Source: Mytilus galloprovincialis (Eukaryota; Mollusca; Bivalvia; Mytilida; Mytilidae). Taken from it: 64,000 nt of DNA. The stretch covers positions 15,606,646 to 15,670,645 of the forward strand of contig NC_134844.1 in the NCBI RefSeq assembly GCF_965363235.1, given 5' to 3'. The position numbers were made by a program, and so were the translations under genes. Each line of letters begins with the position of its first letter. The stretch's first letter is position 1. This document shows, in pieces, positions 41,016 through 45,130 of the stretch. The notes under the pieces are model-generated. The model searched no databases, had not been told where the DNA came from, and worked only from the letters and a program-made list of their open reading frames with translations.

Positions 41016-43455
41016 ATTCCTTCAATACGACATAACTCGTTGTCATCAGATTATGAAAGCATATGTTTCGCATTTTTATTGTATAGTATTGTTGATTTTC
41101 ATCATACTCTGGAAGTATTGATATATACTAGAACACACCCGCGAAATCGCGGGCATATACAGCTTGTAGACTGATCTTTTGTAAAAGATATTATGTATGG
41201 AGAATTTCATAAAAGGTATCAAAAGCCCTCTCCCTTTTTCCAAAGTCCGATATTTGTTTCCTTTCTGTTAAATTCAATTATTTTCGTGTGTCTGGCCTCA
41301 GACCACAATTATTCTTCTCCTTGCTACAATGCTTCTTTTGGTAAAAGTCAAATCAAATTAACAATTTGCACCGTTTCAAACATGAAATAAATGTAACTGC
41401 TTATATATAGACCATTATAAGTCTAATACAATATGCTTCTAGGACAATCCATCAGTGTTTTCTTTTTCTTTTGAGAGCCTTATTAACATGCCAATGGTAG
41501 GATATGAATCATCTATAAATGACTAAGGCTTATTTGAGGGGTGGTCGGACGGGTCCTGATCCCGAAATGCCGGGCTTAAAAAACATGAAATCCCGAGATG
41601 CAGAATTTAAAGAAATGCATATCCCGAAATCCCGAAATCGAAAAATATATTCCCGGATACCGTAAGGATCAATCCCCGTATCCCGAGCTTAAAAACACCC
41701 GATCCTGACGCCCCGAAAAAGGTCCTGCCTACTTCTAATCTCTCTACCTTACTTTCATTTTTGCCAAATCACTATTTTCCCTTTCAACAATAAATTGTTA
41801 TGCCCCATTTATGGGCATTATGTTTTCTAGTTCGTTCGTTCGTCCGTCCGTGTCTGTCCCGCTTCAGCTTAAAGGTTTTGGTCGAGGTAGTTTTAGATGA
41901 AGAGCATGTTTAACTTGTTTTAATATATATGCAAGTGGTATGACCCCTTAAATAGTAAAAATTTCAAAGAAAACAGTAGACAGAATCAGGGCCGACTTTC
42001 TATACTAACATACTAGCATACTAACATAGAAAGTCCCTGACAGAATACAGACAGTCTCTATATATTAAAGTAGTATAATCGTAGTTTACATGTAGATAAA
42101 CGCGAAAAATAATTGTCTTCTCTAAGAAGGTATAATAGTTGTGGTTCTTGCGATCTAAACACCATGATATGAAACGCAAAAATAATACTCCTCTCTAAGG
42201 AGATATAATAGTTGTGATTCTTGCGATCTAAACACCATGATATTGAAAACGCTCTGAATGGCTTATTTTTTTCCATTTTTGTTATCCATCATACGATTGG
42301 TTGTACTTGTGTCAAATGTTTTACTTATATTAATATATATACAACTGGTATGACCCCTTAGATATTAAACATTTCAAAGAAAACAGTAGACAGAATACAG
42401 AGAGTCTCTATATATTAAAGTAGTATAATCGTAGTTTACATGGAAATAAACGCGAAAAATAATTGTCCTCTATAAGGAGGTATAATAGTTGTGGTTCTTG
42501 CGATATAAACACCATGATATGGAGAACGCTCTGATTGGCTTATTTATTTTTCATTTTTGTTATCAATCATACGATTGGTTGTATTTGTGCATCTTAAAAC
42601 CGGAAGTCTTATCTATGACTAAAAGTCAGTCCGATGACGGAATCATATCCGGACTCCTTTTTTGTCGTTTTTCTCCCACAATAACTCAATCTGAATAATC
42701 ATAAGAGTGGATGACAAATGCGACTATGCATGTTACCTATAGGACACAGAGGCATGATGATTGATTTATTGTGGAAGGAAGAGAAGCGACACCCCGAGGT
42801 CTTCTCATTTAATAGTATAGATATGTTCTTCTAGGTAAAATAATTCCATGTCCATTATTTTTCAGTTCAGTATTTTTGTGATTTTACTTTCTTGTACACC
42901 GAAAAAAAAGGAAAATTCATTTGGAAAAATTTAGTTGACAAAATATCTTGTTAAAATTATAATACATAATACATTATAAATTTAAGGTTTACATGTATGA
43001 TAATATTAATTATTTTCAATTTGATTAAATACTAAATAAAATGCACGACATTCTTGCCTGTCTTAACTTATCTGAATCAAAAGAAGATTTTGAATAACAA
43101 CTATATGATTTTGAAATGAAAGCTTTTCAGTATTGTCCAATACACCGTATCGTTATTTGTCCGCCATTACTGGATATCACACAGGTTCCCGTAAAATTTT
43201 GACGTCATAAAGCAAAATATCTGACGCCACAATGGAAAAGTGATTGTTGTTGACGTCAAAAGTTCAAGCGGCCGGGTCAGCCGGGATTATTGATAAGGTG
43301 TATAGGTTAATAATCTAACGAATGTTATAAATCTTATTTAATTGTATTCAATGACATTTTGTATTCTAATCTGTTTCAGGTTCGAGATGCCATATTACAG
43401 TGAAAATGATAATGAGTACAGTCACATTACAGATTTTGATTACGATGTATATTAA
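2924..43455 (+). CDS. Giant ASB-like ankyrin-repeat/SOCS-box gene, probably inactivated (whole gene span)
   Basis: Gene-level entry for 19 exons, two microexons and a last exon, listed separately. Summed coding length is about 6687 nt (2229 codons with stop) if the one-base loss in exon 13 is repaired; as written it ends early. Seen: repeated ANK signatures (xTALHxA, LLxxGADVN), introns 1-17 all phase 1, introns 18-21 phase 2, and a SOCS box in exon 19. Known: ANK plus C-terminal SOCS box defines ASB proteins, which bring substrates to Elongin B/C-Cullin5 ubiquitin ligases in cytosol or nucleus. A length above 2000 aa is far beyond known ASBs as I recall them. Odd: a frameshift in exon 13 and two in-frame stops in exon 19. 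Inference: a pseudogene, a truncated ANK-only product, or two genes (exons 1-13 and 14-20) run together. Confidence 0.6.
3924..4375 (+). other. Intron 1, 5' part
   Basis: Starts with GTAAGT. No feature recognised before the transposon at 4376. Confidence 0.5.
4376..5476 (+). mobile_element. Non-autonomous TIR element D, copy 1
   Basis: A 1101-bp unit starting CAGTCAGGAG and ending TTTCCGACTG, so the ends are short imperfect inverted repeats (CAGTC...GACTG). It is flanked on both sides by CACTA, a likely 5-bp target-site duplication. The same unit lies inverted at 27505-28568. Inside, a module beginning TGCATTTTC(A/T)TCATCC and the word GGAAGGGCAGAC each occur twice. No transposase ORF is present. 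Confidence 0.75.
5575..6203 (-). mobile_element. 5'-truncated LINE-type retroelement tail
   Basis: On the - strand a 104-codon ORF (5889-6203) carries a Cys/His pattern C-x9-H-x4-C (core GNEFHYLLVCC) resembling the C-terminal zinc-knuckle-like end of non-LTR endonuclease/reverse-transcriptase proteins. It is followed by a 3' UTR ending in a repeated CTTGAAAT tail near 5575-5590. RT and endonuclease domains are absent, as expected for 5' truncation. The family name is not determinable. Confidence 0.5.
5794..5826. repeat. (TA)n microsatellite
   Basis: About 16 perfect TA units inside intron 1, within the 3' UTR of the LINE tail. Confidence 0.9.
6204..6756 (+). other. Intron 1, 3' part
   Basis: AT-rich. 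It ends in a long T-rich tract and TTTCAG acceptor at 6751-6756. No other feature seen. Confidence 0.5.
6757..7071 (+). CDS. + gene exon 2: ankyrin repeats
   Basis: 315 nt, phase 1 at both ends (105 codons net). The acceptor is preceded by a strong polypyrimidine tract; the donor G|GTCCGT is weak but is the only one fitting phase. ANK motifs: LLSDGANPN, SPLILAITLNLFEIADKLI and EAGANVN. Confidence 0.75.
7072..7942 (+). other. Intron 2
   Basis: Contains a fragment of repeat family A around 7600-7660 (GAGTTGTCTCATAGGCACTC). Otherwise featureless. Acceptor TTTTTGTAG at 7942. Confidence 0.5.
7943..8248 (+). CDS. + gene exon 3: ankyrin repeats
   Basis: 306 nt, phase 1 at both ends, donor G|GTAAGA. 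ANK motifs: MIEKGADLN, LMKVVKQKRYQVCCALI and EGGADVSYRN. The exon ends in the first half of a repeat (GLTAFDIYG), so each repeat is split by the intron at the same place, as in the other exons. Confidence 0.82.
8249..9210 (+). other. Intron 3
   Basis: Has a short family A fragment at about 8310-8370. Acceptor TTGTTTGTAG ends at 9210. Nothing else recognised. Confidence 0.5.
9211..9507 (+). CDS. + gene exon 4: ankyrin repeats
   Basis: 297 nt, phase 1 at both ends. Sequence upstream is open too, but the TTTGTAG acceptor at 9210 gives the shared phase. ANK motifs: FLAAGIDVNK, LILKMGGDVN, TPLTTALEFDLEEIVNDLL and KAKANVNY. Donor G|GTACTA. Confidence 0.78.
9508..10339 (+). other. Intron 4, 5' part
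   Basis: Contains a fragment of repeat family B at about 9930-10075 (compare 13190-13360: Cs and Ts around TCAGTTTATTTTCGAT). No gene. Confidence 0.5.
10340..10630 (-). mobile_element. tRNA-derived SINE
   Basis: On the - strand a Pol III B box, GGTTTGATTCC (complement of 10561-10571), sits in a tRNA-like head of about 70 nt (10630 down to about 10555). A GC-richer body follows, with CGGAAGGGGACGATAAATGG and CCCGTGTTCAGAGAGAG. That body resembles the conserved central domain I recall from protostome (bivalve) SINEs. The A box is degenerate and no A-tail is clear. Confidence 0.6.
10651..10900 (+). repeat. 49-bp minisatellite, five copies
   Basis: A unit starting ATAGTATAACGGGACTCAAT recurs at 10651, 10700, 10749, 10798 and 10847 with few differences. 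The last copy decays at about 10900. It abuts the SINE. Confidence 0.92.
10901..11702 (+). other. Intron 4, 3' part, repeat family E fragment
   Basis: From about 11120 to 11420 the text matches other copies of a dispersed family (CAGGAATATGACAGTTG, then TTTTGATTTTG), seen also at 38680, 45610, 46430 and reversed at 55140 and 61680. Acceptor CTTTATAG at 11702. Confidence 0.5.
11703..12047 (+). CDS. + gene exon 5: ankyrin repeats
   Basis: 345 nt, phase 1 at both ends, donor G|GTGAGA. ANK motifs: LLLEFGADPNLEE, LMHAILFESHVLVRSLI, EAGADVNY and MTALHIYF at the exon end. Confidence 0.84.
12048..12626 (+). other. Intron 5
   Basis: No repeat or gene recognised. Acceptor TTTTGTTGTAG. Confidence 0.55.
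12627..12968 (+). CDS. + gene exon 6: ankyrin repeats
   Basis: 342 nt, phase 1 at both ends, donor G|GTAGGA. ANK motifs: LPIHLALRMK, TPVILAAQSCTIDVIRKM, EIGADVKFKDNQGNTALH. One of the best consensus ANK exons in the gene. Confidence 0.85.
12969..14173 (+). other. Intron 6 with repeat family B copy
   Basis: 13127-13380 is a dispersed repeat (family B) whose reverse complement lies at 23085-23290; landmarks are GGAGCAGGATCTGCTTAC and TGTCAGTTTATTTTCGAT. From about 13497 to 13730 a roughly 75-bp segment (GACATACTATGTAGATGTG) is present twice as diverged direct copies 150-160 bp apart. Confidence 0.6.
14174..14488 (+). CDS. + gene exon 7: ankyrin repeats
   Basis: 315 nt, phase 1 at both ends, T-rich acceptor and G|GTAATT donor. 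ANK motifs: LLRCGASLN, TPLIRFIKRRHFALEDI, LLKNGADLD, SALIVAIKHNKFTLLHYFI and KTALHVALLK. Confidence 0.85.
14489..14817 (+). other. Intron 7
   Basis: Short intron with a C-run/A-run low-complexity tract near 14570-14620. Nothing else seen. Confidence 0.6.
14818..14898 (+). CDS. + gene exon 8: short non-ANK linker exon
   Basis: 81 nt between a TTGCAG acceptor and a G|GTAATT donor, phase 1 at both ends, open in frame (27 codons). The peptide is hydrophilic (VSIEAKIKQMTSNTTQ) with no ANK pattern. Too short to prove, but phase, length divisible by three and both splice sites fit the gene. Confidence 0.55.
14899..15963 (+). other. Intron 8
   Basis: Holds the hammerhead-like motif at 15289-15327. 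Otherwise unique AT-rich sequence. Confidence 0.5.
15289..15327 (+). ncRNA. Hammerhead-ribozyme-like core
   Basis: CTGATGA at 15289-15295 is followed by stem II (GTC...GAC, 7-nt loop), then GAAA at 15309-15312, then stem III (CGC...GCG with a loop) closed by the A15.1-U16.1 pair, then A17 as the cleavage position at 15327. All core bases match the hammerhead consensus. The flanks that should form stem I do not pair convincingly, so self-cleavage is uncertain. Known context: hammerheads ride on retrozymes and Penelope-like elements in bivalves. Confidence 0.6.
15964..16122 (+). CDS. + gene exon 9: non-ANK linker exon
   Basis: 159 nt, phase 1 at both ends, acceptor TTACAG, donor G|GTGAAT, open for 53 codons. 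The peptide is Trp/Cys-containing in its first half (YGKRYWCSENEK, GSCNWSEQVV) and proline/lysine-rich at the end (PPETPKSKKENK). It is not an ankyrin repeat and I do not recognise the family. With exon 8 it forms an ~80-residue spacer between two ANK blocks. Confidence 0.6.
16123..16960 (+). other. Intron 9, 5' part
   Basis: No gene or repeat family recognised. Confidence 0.5.
16961..18137 (-). mobile_element. Element C, copy 1, with nested family A repeat
   Basis: One end reads ATCTATACTATTAAACGAGA. The other end (18110-18137) is a small hairpin, GCCCGCGATTTCGCGGGTGT, running into GTTCTAG. The same two ends bound 41128-42822 in the opposite orientation. A family A repeat (17598-17885) is inserted inside. 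The internal text flanking it (TTCATAAAGA.., CTTTTGACTTTT) is partly duplicated on its two sides. No long ORF. Confidence 0.6.
17598..17885 (+). repeat. Interspersed repeat family A
   Basis: Starts GAAGATGTGGTATGATTG and shares GTACGGCCTTCAAC and ACAGGCTCCTGACT with the copy at 1040. It lacks the last ~180 bp of that copy. Nested in element C. Confidence 0.8.
18138..18497 (+). other. Intron 9, 3' part
   Basis: Unique AT-rich sequence ending in a TTGTTACAG acceptor. Confidence 0.5.
18498..18812 (+). CDS. + gene exon 10: ankyrin repeats
   Basis: 315 nt, phase 1 at both ends, donor G|GTATGT. ANK motifs: LLLNADADVN, SPLYLLLSRHQSDIVQTLL, DKGADPNLG, PLEIATLLQQQAVVKSLL and NYGAKVD. The second ANK block starts here after the linker. 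Confidence 0.84.
18813..19398 (+). other. Intron 10, 5' part
   Basis: 18990-19300 looks like a dispersed repeat fragment (AAACCAGGTTCAACCCATCA; compare 11238). No gene. Confidence 0.45.
19399..20225 (+). mobile_element. Element F, copy 1, with ~160-bp internal tandem repeats
   Basis: Starts near CCCGCAACGAAGTTGTCC and ends GACGGGGCCATTTGTGTC...GACACATCTAGT. Inside, a unit of about 160 bp beginning TATACGGA and containing ATGATGAGTTACAG and TTTTGTTCCGCT repeats three times (about 19512, 19673, 19833). A shorter copy is at 39988-40525. Non-coding; class unknown. Confidence 0.65.
20226..20495 (+). other. Intron 10, 3' end
   Basis: AT-rich, ending in TTTTACTTCAG acceptor. Confidence 0.5.
20496..20831 (+). 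CDS. + gene exon 11: ankyrin repeats
   Basis: 336 nt, phase 1 at both ends, donor A|GTAAGA. ANK motifs: LLNEGASINVKDENGNPPLI, LLLKKGADPNI, SALILAVENMLPSVVETLL and VFGANVDHVG. Confidence 0.85.
20832..21432 (+). other. Intron 11
   Basis: Nothing recognised. Acceptor AAATTTCAG. Confidence 0.55.
21433..21798 (+). CDS. + gene exon 12: ankyrin repeats
   Basis: 366 nt, phase 1 at both ends, donor G|GTAATT. The first two thirds are diverged, with a long insert (VFVPQFWEYMQKPYDLK). The end is clear ANK: SALIYFCQIECLDAVKLLI, QYDADVN and KTAIHHVIE. Confidence 0.82.
21799..22662 (+). other. Intron 12
   Basis: No gene or repeat recognised. The T-rich acceptor ends TTTTTAAG at 22662. Confidence 0.55.
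22663..23042 (+). CDS. + gene exon 13: ankyrin repeats, frameshifted
   Basis: 380 nt, the only phase 1-1 exon not divisible by three. The first frame gives DRAGKTALETAMCYID and RLLESGATTE and then hits TGA at 22959-22961. From about 22910 the next frame carries NGMKALISHGADMNYREK and NSILH to a donor T|GTAAGA in the expected phase. A single-base loss between about 22895 and 22935 explains this. As written the + protein would end after 1491 codons. A 17-nt GT..AG tract here would also restore frame, but it is too short for a normal intron. Confidence 0.75.
23043..23699 (+). other. Intron 13, 5' part, with reversed family B repeat
   Basis: 23085-23290 is family B in reverse (GACGAAAGATACCAGAGGGA ... 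GTAAGCAGATCCTACC). The rest is unique AT-rich sequence. Confidence 0.6.
23700..24020 (+). mobile_element. Reverse-transcriptase relic, Penelope-like, 5' piece
   Basis: The frame-broken translation matches the better copy at 57104 (YLNDILALNDDDFSMYTEEI against YLDDILALNNDDFSMYTRDI, then a PF..LDIYI tail). YLDD is the RT catalytic box; here its first Asp is Asn. The piece is interrupted by the TIR element at 24082, and its 3' tail resumes at about 25020. Confidence 0.55.
24082..25013. mobile_element. TIR element (GACTCAGAT ends) nested in the RT relic
   Basis: The left end GACTCAGATTTACATCC and the right end, reversed, GACTCAGATCGACGTCC are inverted repeats extending about 50 bp (CTAATCGACGT(C/T)CGTTCCTC). 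The direct flanks are TTA at 24079-24081 and 25014-25016. The ends hold repeated GACGTC-type words. About 932 bp, no ORF, so non-autonomous. Confidence 0.7.
25020..25665 (+). mobile_element. 3' tail of the Penelope-like relic
   Basis: Collinear with 57865-58440 downstream of the second RT fragment. Shared words include GATACTAAACCCCTAA, GACATCGGACTCGGACTT / GACATCAGACTCGGACTT and CAGGAGCCTCT. No ORF. Confidence 0.6.
25854..26183 (+). CDS. + gene exon 14: ankyrin repeats
   Basis: 330 nt, phase 1 at both ends, acceptor TTTTAATTGTAG, donor G|GTAAAT. ANK motifs: FLKWVHGKGFDLG, SPLHNAAIGGYAKTIEALI, EYGVDVCCRNESGLTPVHSC. The central repeat is near consensus. Confidence 0.84.
26184..26884 (+). other. 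Intron 14
   Basis: No feature recognised. Acceptor TATCCATAG. Confidence 0.55.
26885..27238 (+). CDS. + gene exon 15: ankyrin repeats
   Basis: 354 nt, phase 1 at both ends, donor G|GTAAGG. ANK motifs: LLNYGADPNDHEGDDIPLLA, ALATLLLDSGANVNVKN and SSILHILF. Same length as the - gene exon at 59924-60277 and similar along its length (LLYLSSMI/VLYLSTVI, GADPN/GIDPN, GANVNVKNSGGSS/SANVNVTNSSGKS), so they are paralogous exons. Confidence 0.86.
27239..27504 (+). other. Intron 15, 5' end
   Basis: AT-rich, nothing recognised. Confidence 0.5.
27505..28568 (-). mobile_element. Non-autonomous TIR element D, copy 2 (inverted)
   Basis: Reverse complement of 4376-5476 almost end to end: starts CAGTCGGAAACCAGG and ends ACTCCTGACTG. 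The flanks share TATT (27501-27504 and 28569-28572). Both copies keep the doubled GGAAGGGCAGAC module. The shared length of about 1.06 kb with only scattered differences suggests fairly recent activity. Confidence 0.75.
28762..29217. repeat. ~455-bp imperfect palindrome (foldback element)
   Basis: The left arm (CAGTACAACAAACATTTG, CTGTCGAAATGGCAAGAAG) reappears reversed at 29165-29210. The inner arms pair ACATAAAAGAGCACTTTG at 28946 with its reverse complement at 29093. The centre is near 29025. The left arm carries about 70 extra bases. Each strand therefore reads nearly the same peptide (MNIFICS...), which marks the ORFs here as artefacts. Confidence 0.8.
29218..30575 (+). other. Intron 15, 3' part
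   Basis: 30370-30490 resembles a decayed family A fragment (CTGTACGGCCTTCAA). The rest is unrecognised. The acceptor used is CATGCTTAAAG at 30575, chosen by phase. Confidence 0.5.
30576..30848 (+). CDS. + gene exon 16: ankyrin repeats
   Basis: 273 nt, phase 1 at both ends, donor G|GTTAGT. ANK motifs: LVRLLLERGIRVDMVD, SALFLAIQ and LLQNGSDVNLQDNSGNTALT, with an acidic loop between (DDPIDDLDEMEIYS). Paralogous to the - exon at 55862-56104, which lacks about ten of these loop residues. Confidence 0.8.
30849..32233 (+). other. Intron 16
   Basis: No gene, repeat family or motif recognised in about 1.4 kb. Acceptor TTTTAATTTTCAG. Confidence 0.55.
32234..32548 (+). CDS. + gene exon 17: ankyrin repeats
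   Basis: 315 nt, phase 1 at both ends, donor A|GTAAGA. ANK motifs: LIQAGADPKS, CLLLDKGAYPNE, KILKHGGDVNFADNTKRTAL and HYAC. Matches the - exon at 54385-54669 (LIKHGANVNYTDEMKKSALH, YACD). Confidence 0.85.
32549..34041 (+). other. Intron 17 with family A repeat
   Basis: 32607-32875 is a family A copy (CCATACGGCCTTCAAC), followed by a short inverted piece of the same start (32905-32960, GTCTCATTGGCAATCATACC), so the copy ends in a partial foldback. The rest is AT-rich. Acceptor TATTTGTAG. Confidence 0.65.
34042..34357 (+). CDS. + gene exon 18: last ankyrin repeats before the SOCS exon
   Basis: 316 nt, enters in phase 1 and leaves in phase 2 through AG|GTTAGT. ANK motifs: LLDFGAGLN, GEKPLDVLMKSM and FVSGGCDLTPVQ. 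The - paralog at 52305-52560 has the same phase switch and the same GEKPLD and NLLVCGGADLCPV motifs, which supports the unusual donor phase. Confidence 0.82.
34358..36371 (+). other. Intron 18
   Basis: About 35240-35530 matches a dispersed family also at 38110-38340 (TTTTACACTAGT, GTACTTTGACCTA). The rest is unrecognised. Acceptor ATCTTTTACAG ends at 36371. Confidence 0.5.
36372..36788 (+). pseudogene. + gene exon 19: SOCS-box exon with two in-frame stops
   Basis: 417 nt, phase 2 at both ends. Aligned codon for codon with the - exon 49433-49855: GLFETAECLIRCGW against GLFQTAEYLLHCGW, then BC box SLSIICRKTI (36613-36642) and Cul5-type box LPIP (36700-36711) against SLAKMCRKEI and LPLP. In-frame TAA at 36400-36402 replaces a Leu codon. 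TGA at 36643-36645 replaces the Arg just after the BC box. Frame and length are otherwise kept, so decay looks recent. Without these stops this would be the Elongin-C/Cullin5 docking exon. Donor ATAG|GTATTA is moderate. Confidence 0.8.
36789..37700 (+). other. Intron 19
   Basis: No gene. If exon 19 were terminal, the stop would be TAA 36793-36795, a few bases beyond the donor. Confidence 0.5.
37701..37724 (+). CDS. Candidate microexon 20a (24 nt)
   Basis: Between TTTTATTTTAG and GTAAGT, phase 2 in and out (1+21+2). It adds the peptide SFYSTRD. Its near twin with the same splice sites lies at 39623-39646. It fits the phase of exon 19 (and of exon 18 directly). Confidence 0.5.
   Translation, partial: LFLFHKR
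37725..38737 (+). other. Intron between the microexons, 5' part
   Basis: Contains dispersed repeat text at 38110-38350 (similar to 35430-35530 and to the reversed end of family A) and the first half of a family E copy at about 38680-38737. Confidence 0.5.
38738..39035 (+). mobile_element. Element G (GGGGCAT / CGTCCGTCCG family), inserted in a family E repeat
   Basis: Starts TATGCCCCACCTACGATAG, has a GTCCGTCCGTTCGTTCG stretch, then TTGGTCGAGGTAGTTTTTG, and ends GGGGCATCCGTGTACTGGGG. Related reversed copies are at 61990-62290 and 55600-55795, and a fragment at 41800-41900. Family E text stops at 38737 and resumes near 39040. Confidence 0.65.
39036..39622 (+). other. Intron between the microexons, 3' part
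   Basis: Rest of the split family E copy to about 39085, then a CGTCCGTCC-rich repeat fragment at about 39185-39240 and AT-rich sequence to the second microexon. Confidence 0.5.
39623..39646 (+). CDS. Candidate microexon 20b (24 nt)
   Basis: Between TTTCATTTTAG and GTAAGT, phase 2 in and out. It adds SLYSTRN. About 80 bases including both splice sites align with the region of microexon 20a, so the unit was duplicated with its intron flanks. Substitutions keep the Ser-(Phe/Leu)-Tyr-Ser-Thr-Arg pattern. Confidence 0.5.
   Translation, partial: FSLFYEK
39988..40525 (+). mobile_element. Element F, copy 2
   Basis: CCCCGCAATAAAGTTGTAGG start, two internal ~160-bp units (TATACGGA at 40078, TATACGAA at 40239) and the same end, GACGGGGCCATTCGTGTC...GACACATCTAGT. 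Confidence 0.65.
40526..41127 (+). other. Last intron of + gene, middle part
   Basis: AT-rich. A (TG)n microsatellite of about 16 units lies at 40979-41012. No gene. Confidence 0.6.
41128..42822 (+). mobile_element. Element C, copy 2
   Basis: Begins CTAGAACACACCCGCG with the hairpin CGCGAAATCGCG and ends TTTAATAGTATAGAT, the reverse of copy 1 at 16961-18137. Inside, 41925-42260 and 42330-42540 are near-identical tandem duplicates (GACCCCTTA...TTTCAAAGAAAACAGTAG ... GATATAATAGTTGTG), and a fragment of element G lies at 41800-41900. Confidence 0.6.
42823..43379 (+). other. Last intron, 3' end
   Basis: A family E tail at 42850-42900, then unique sequence and a good acceptor CTAATCTGTTTCAG ending at 43379. 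Confidence 0.5.
43380..43455 (+). CDS. + gene last exon: acidic C-terminal tail
   Basis: 76 nt after TTTCAG, entered in phase 2: a tyrosine- and acid-rich peptide (MPYYSENDNEYSHITDFDYD) then VY and TAA at 43453-43455. Its phase fits the microexons. An AATAAA lies 55 bases after the stop. This tail has no counterpart found for the - gene. Confidence 0.55.
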
Positions 43456-43509
43456 TTTTTGTGAAGCTGACTTTTCCAATATATTTAAAGATGTATATAT
43501 TAAGTCATA

Positions 43510-43515
43510 AATAAA
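43510..43515 (+). terminator. Poly(A) signal of + gene
   Basis: Canonical AATAAA, 55 bases downstream of the proposed stop codon at 43455. It is consistent with a short 3' UTR. Confidence 0.5.
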
Positions 43516-44721
43516 GTAATTACAACAAATGAATAAGGCAGCATGCGTTACCTGATATAAAGGAGTATATTACGCATTTGTCTCCCTATTCTGAGAAGGA
43601 TATACAAATTAGTTTACATGATAAAATTCCTTTTTCGGATGGCTGTCCGAGGGTAAAAAACATTTGTATCTCCCTAAGCCAAGGGAAATGCTTTTTTCTT
43701 CCACCACTGCATACGATTTTTGAACATAAAAACTTTATTTATAAACCTTTTTAAATACCCACTTGTCTTTATGACTAGATACGACCATACCGATCACAAA
43801 TGCAGATTTTTTATGACAAGGTGATTTTCTGTTTCTGTTTTATGTCTTTAATAATTTATAAGACGGTCATGTCTATATACTCTATAGAAAATAAAACGAC
43901 CAAGGCCTTATGTAGTGTAACGTCGCACGAGGTAGTCCTGATTTGTCATATGTTCAGTTCGGAATATAAACAAAGTATGGTATACTCAGAAGGGTGTATG
44001 CAGTTTTGTTCAAGGTCCCGTTTTCTTCAACAATCAGGTATTAATTTCGGTCTCAATATTAACATGTTCTTGAATATTATGGTATCTTTGCGTTCAATTT
44101 TTAGGCTTAATTAATTAATCTCCAAAGGAGTTTATCCAGTAAGACCACTTTTCGGCCCCAAAATATAGCAGTTTTACAAAATTGCTAAAATGTAAACTTT
44201 TAGTTATTTATTAGACAGTAGAATGCTTCTGCTACATAAATATGGACTGGTTTTGACAATACAATACACATATATCGGGTACTAACACCATTAAGTCATT
44301 GCTAAATTACTGAAATCTCGACAATTTAGTTAAATTTTAGACGGTTTTCGTGTAAAACGAAAGTGGCCGCATTCGTGTGCATCCTTGATATTGAAATGTA
44401 AGTTGATTTTATGATAATACATAACATATATAAAGGTTGAGGATGAACACGGCCACTTTCATTTTTGACAAAAACCATCTGAAAAGTGACATATTTTGGC
44501 ATGTTTGGTAGATTTTTCATATTTGAGCTTGAATCTTTAAATGACTAAATCAGTTAAAATCGTTCGCATAAAATAATTGATTCAAATGAAATAGACACTT
44601 AAGTGTTTAAAAAGTGGTCAAAATCTTTCGTCAGATGGACCTGAAATTTGAGGCCAAAATCGGTGCTTACCGGACCTACTTCTTAGTTGATATCCATGAC
44701 AGTTGGATTGGTTTAATTTTT
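43516..44721. other. Gap between the convergent genes, with a foldback
   Basis: About 44150-44620 is an imperfect palindrome: GTAAGACCACTTTTC at 44139 against AAAAGTGGTCAAAAT near 44610, and CGAAAGTGGCCGC near 44358 against CGGCCACTTTC near 44450. It looks like a decayed foldback element. No gene. Confidence 0.5.
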
Positions 44722-44784
44722 AGCTCACCTGGCCCACAGGGCCAAGTGAGCTTTTCTCATCACTTGGCGTCCTTCGTCCGTCGT

Positions 44785-44831
<47 letters not shown>

Positions 44832-45130
44832 CGACGTTAGCTTTTACAAAAATCTTCTCCTCTGAAACTACTGGGCCAATTTTTACCAAACTTGGCCACA
44901 ATCATTATTAGGGTATCTACTTTGAAAATTGTGTCCGGTGACCCGGCCAACCAACCAAGATGGCCGCCATGGCTAAAAATAGAACATAGAGGTAAAATGC
45001 AGTTTTTCGCTTATCACTCAAAAACCAAAGCATTTAGAGCAAATCTGACGGGGTAAAATTGTTAATTAGGTCAAGATCTATCTGCCCTGAAATTTTGAGA
45101 TGAATCGGACAACCTGTTGATAGGTTGCTG
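44722..45130 (+). mobile_element. Element H (AGCTCACCTGGCCC family)
   Basis: Starts with a perfect-looking hairpin, AGCTCACCTGGCCC..GGGCCAAGTGAGCT, then CACTTGGCGTCC and a (CGT)n tract at 44783-44830. It continues with TGGCCGCCATGGC and CGGACAACCTGTTG. From memory this end is widespread in bivalve genomes. The 3' border is uncertain. Confidence 0.6.
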
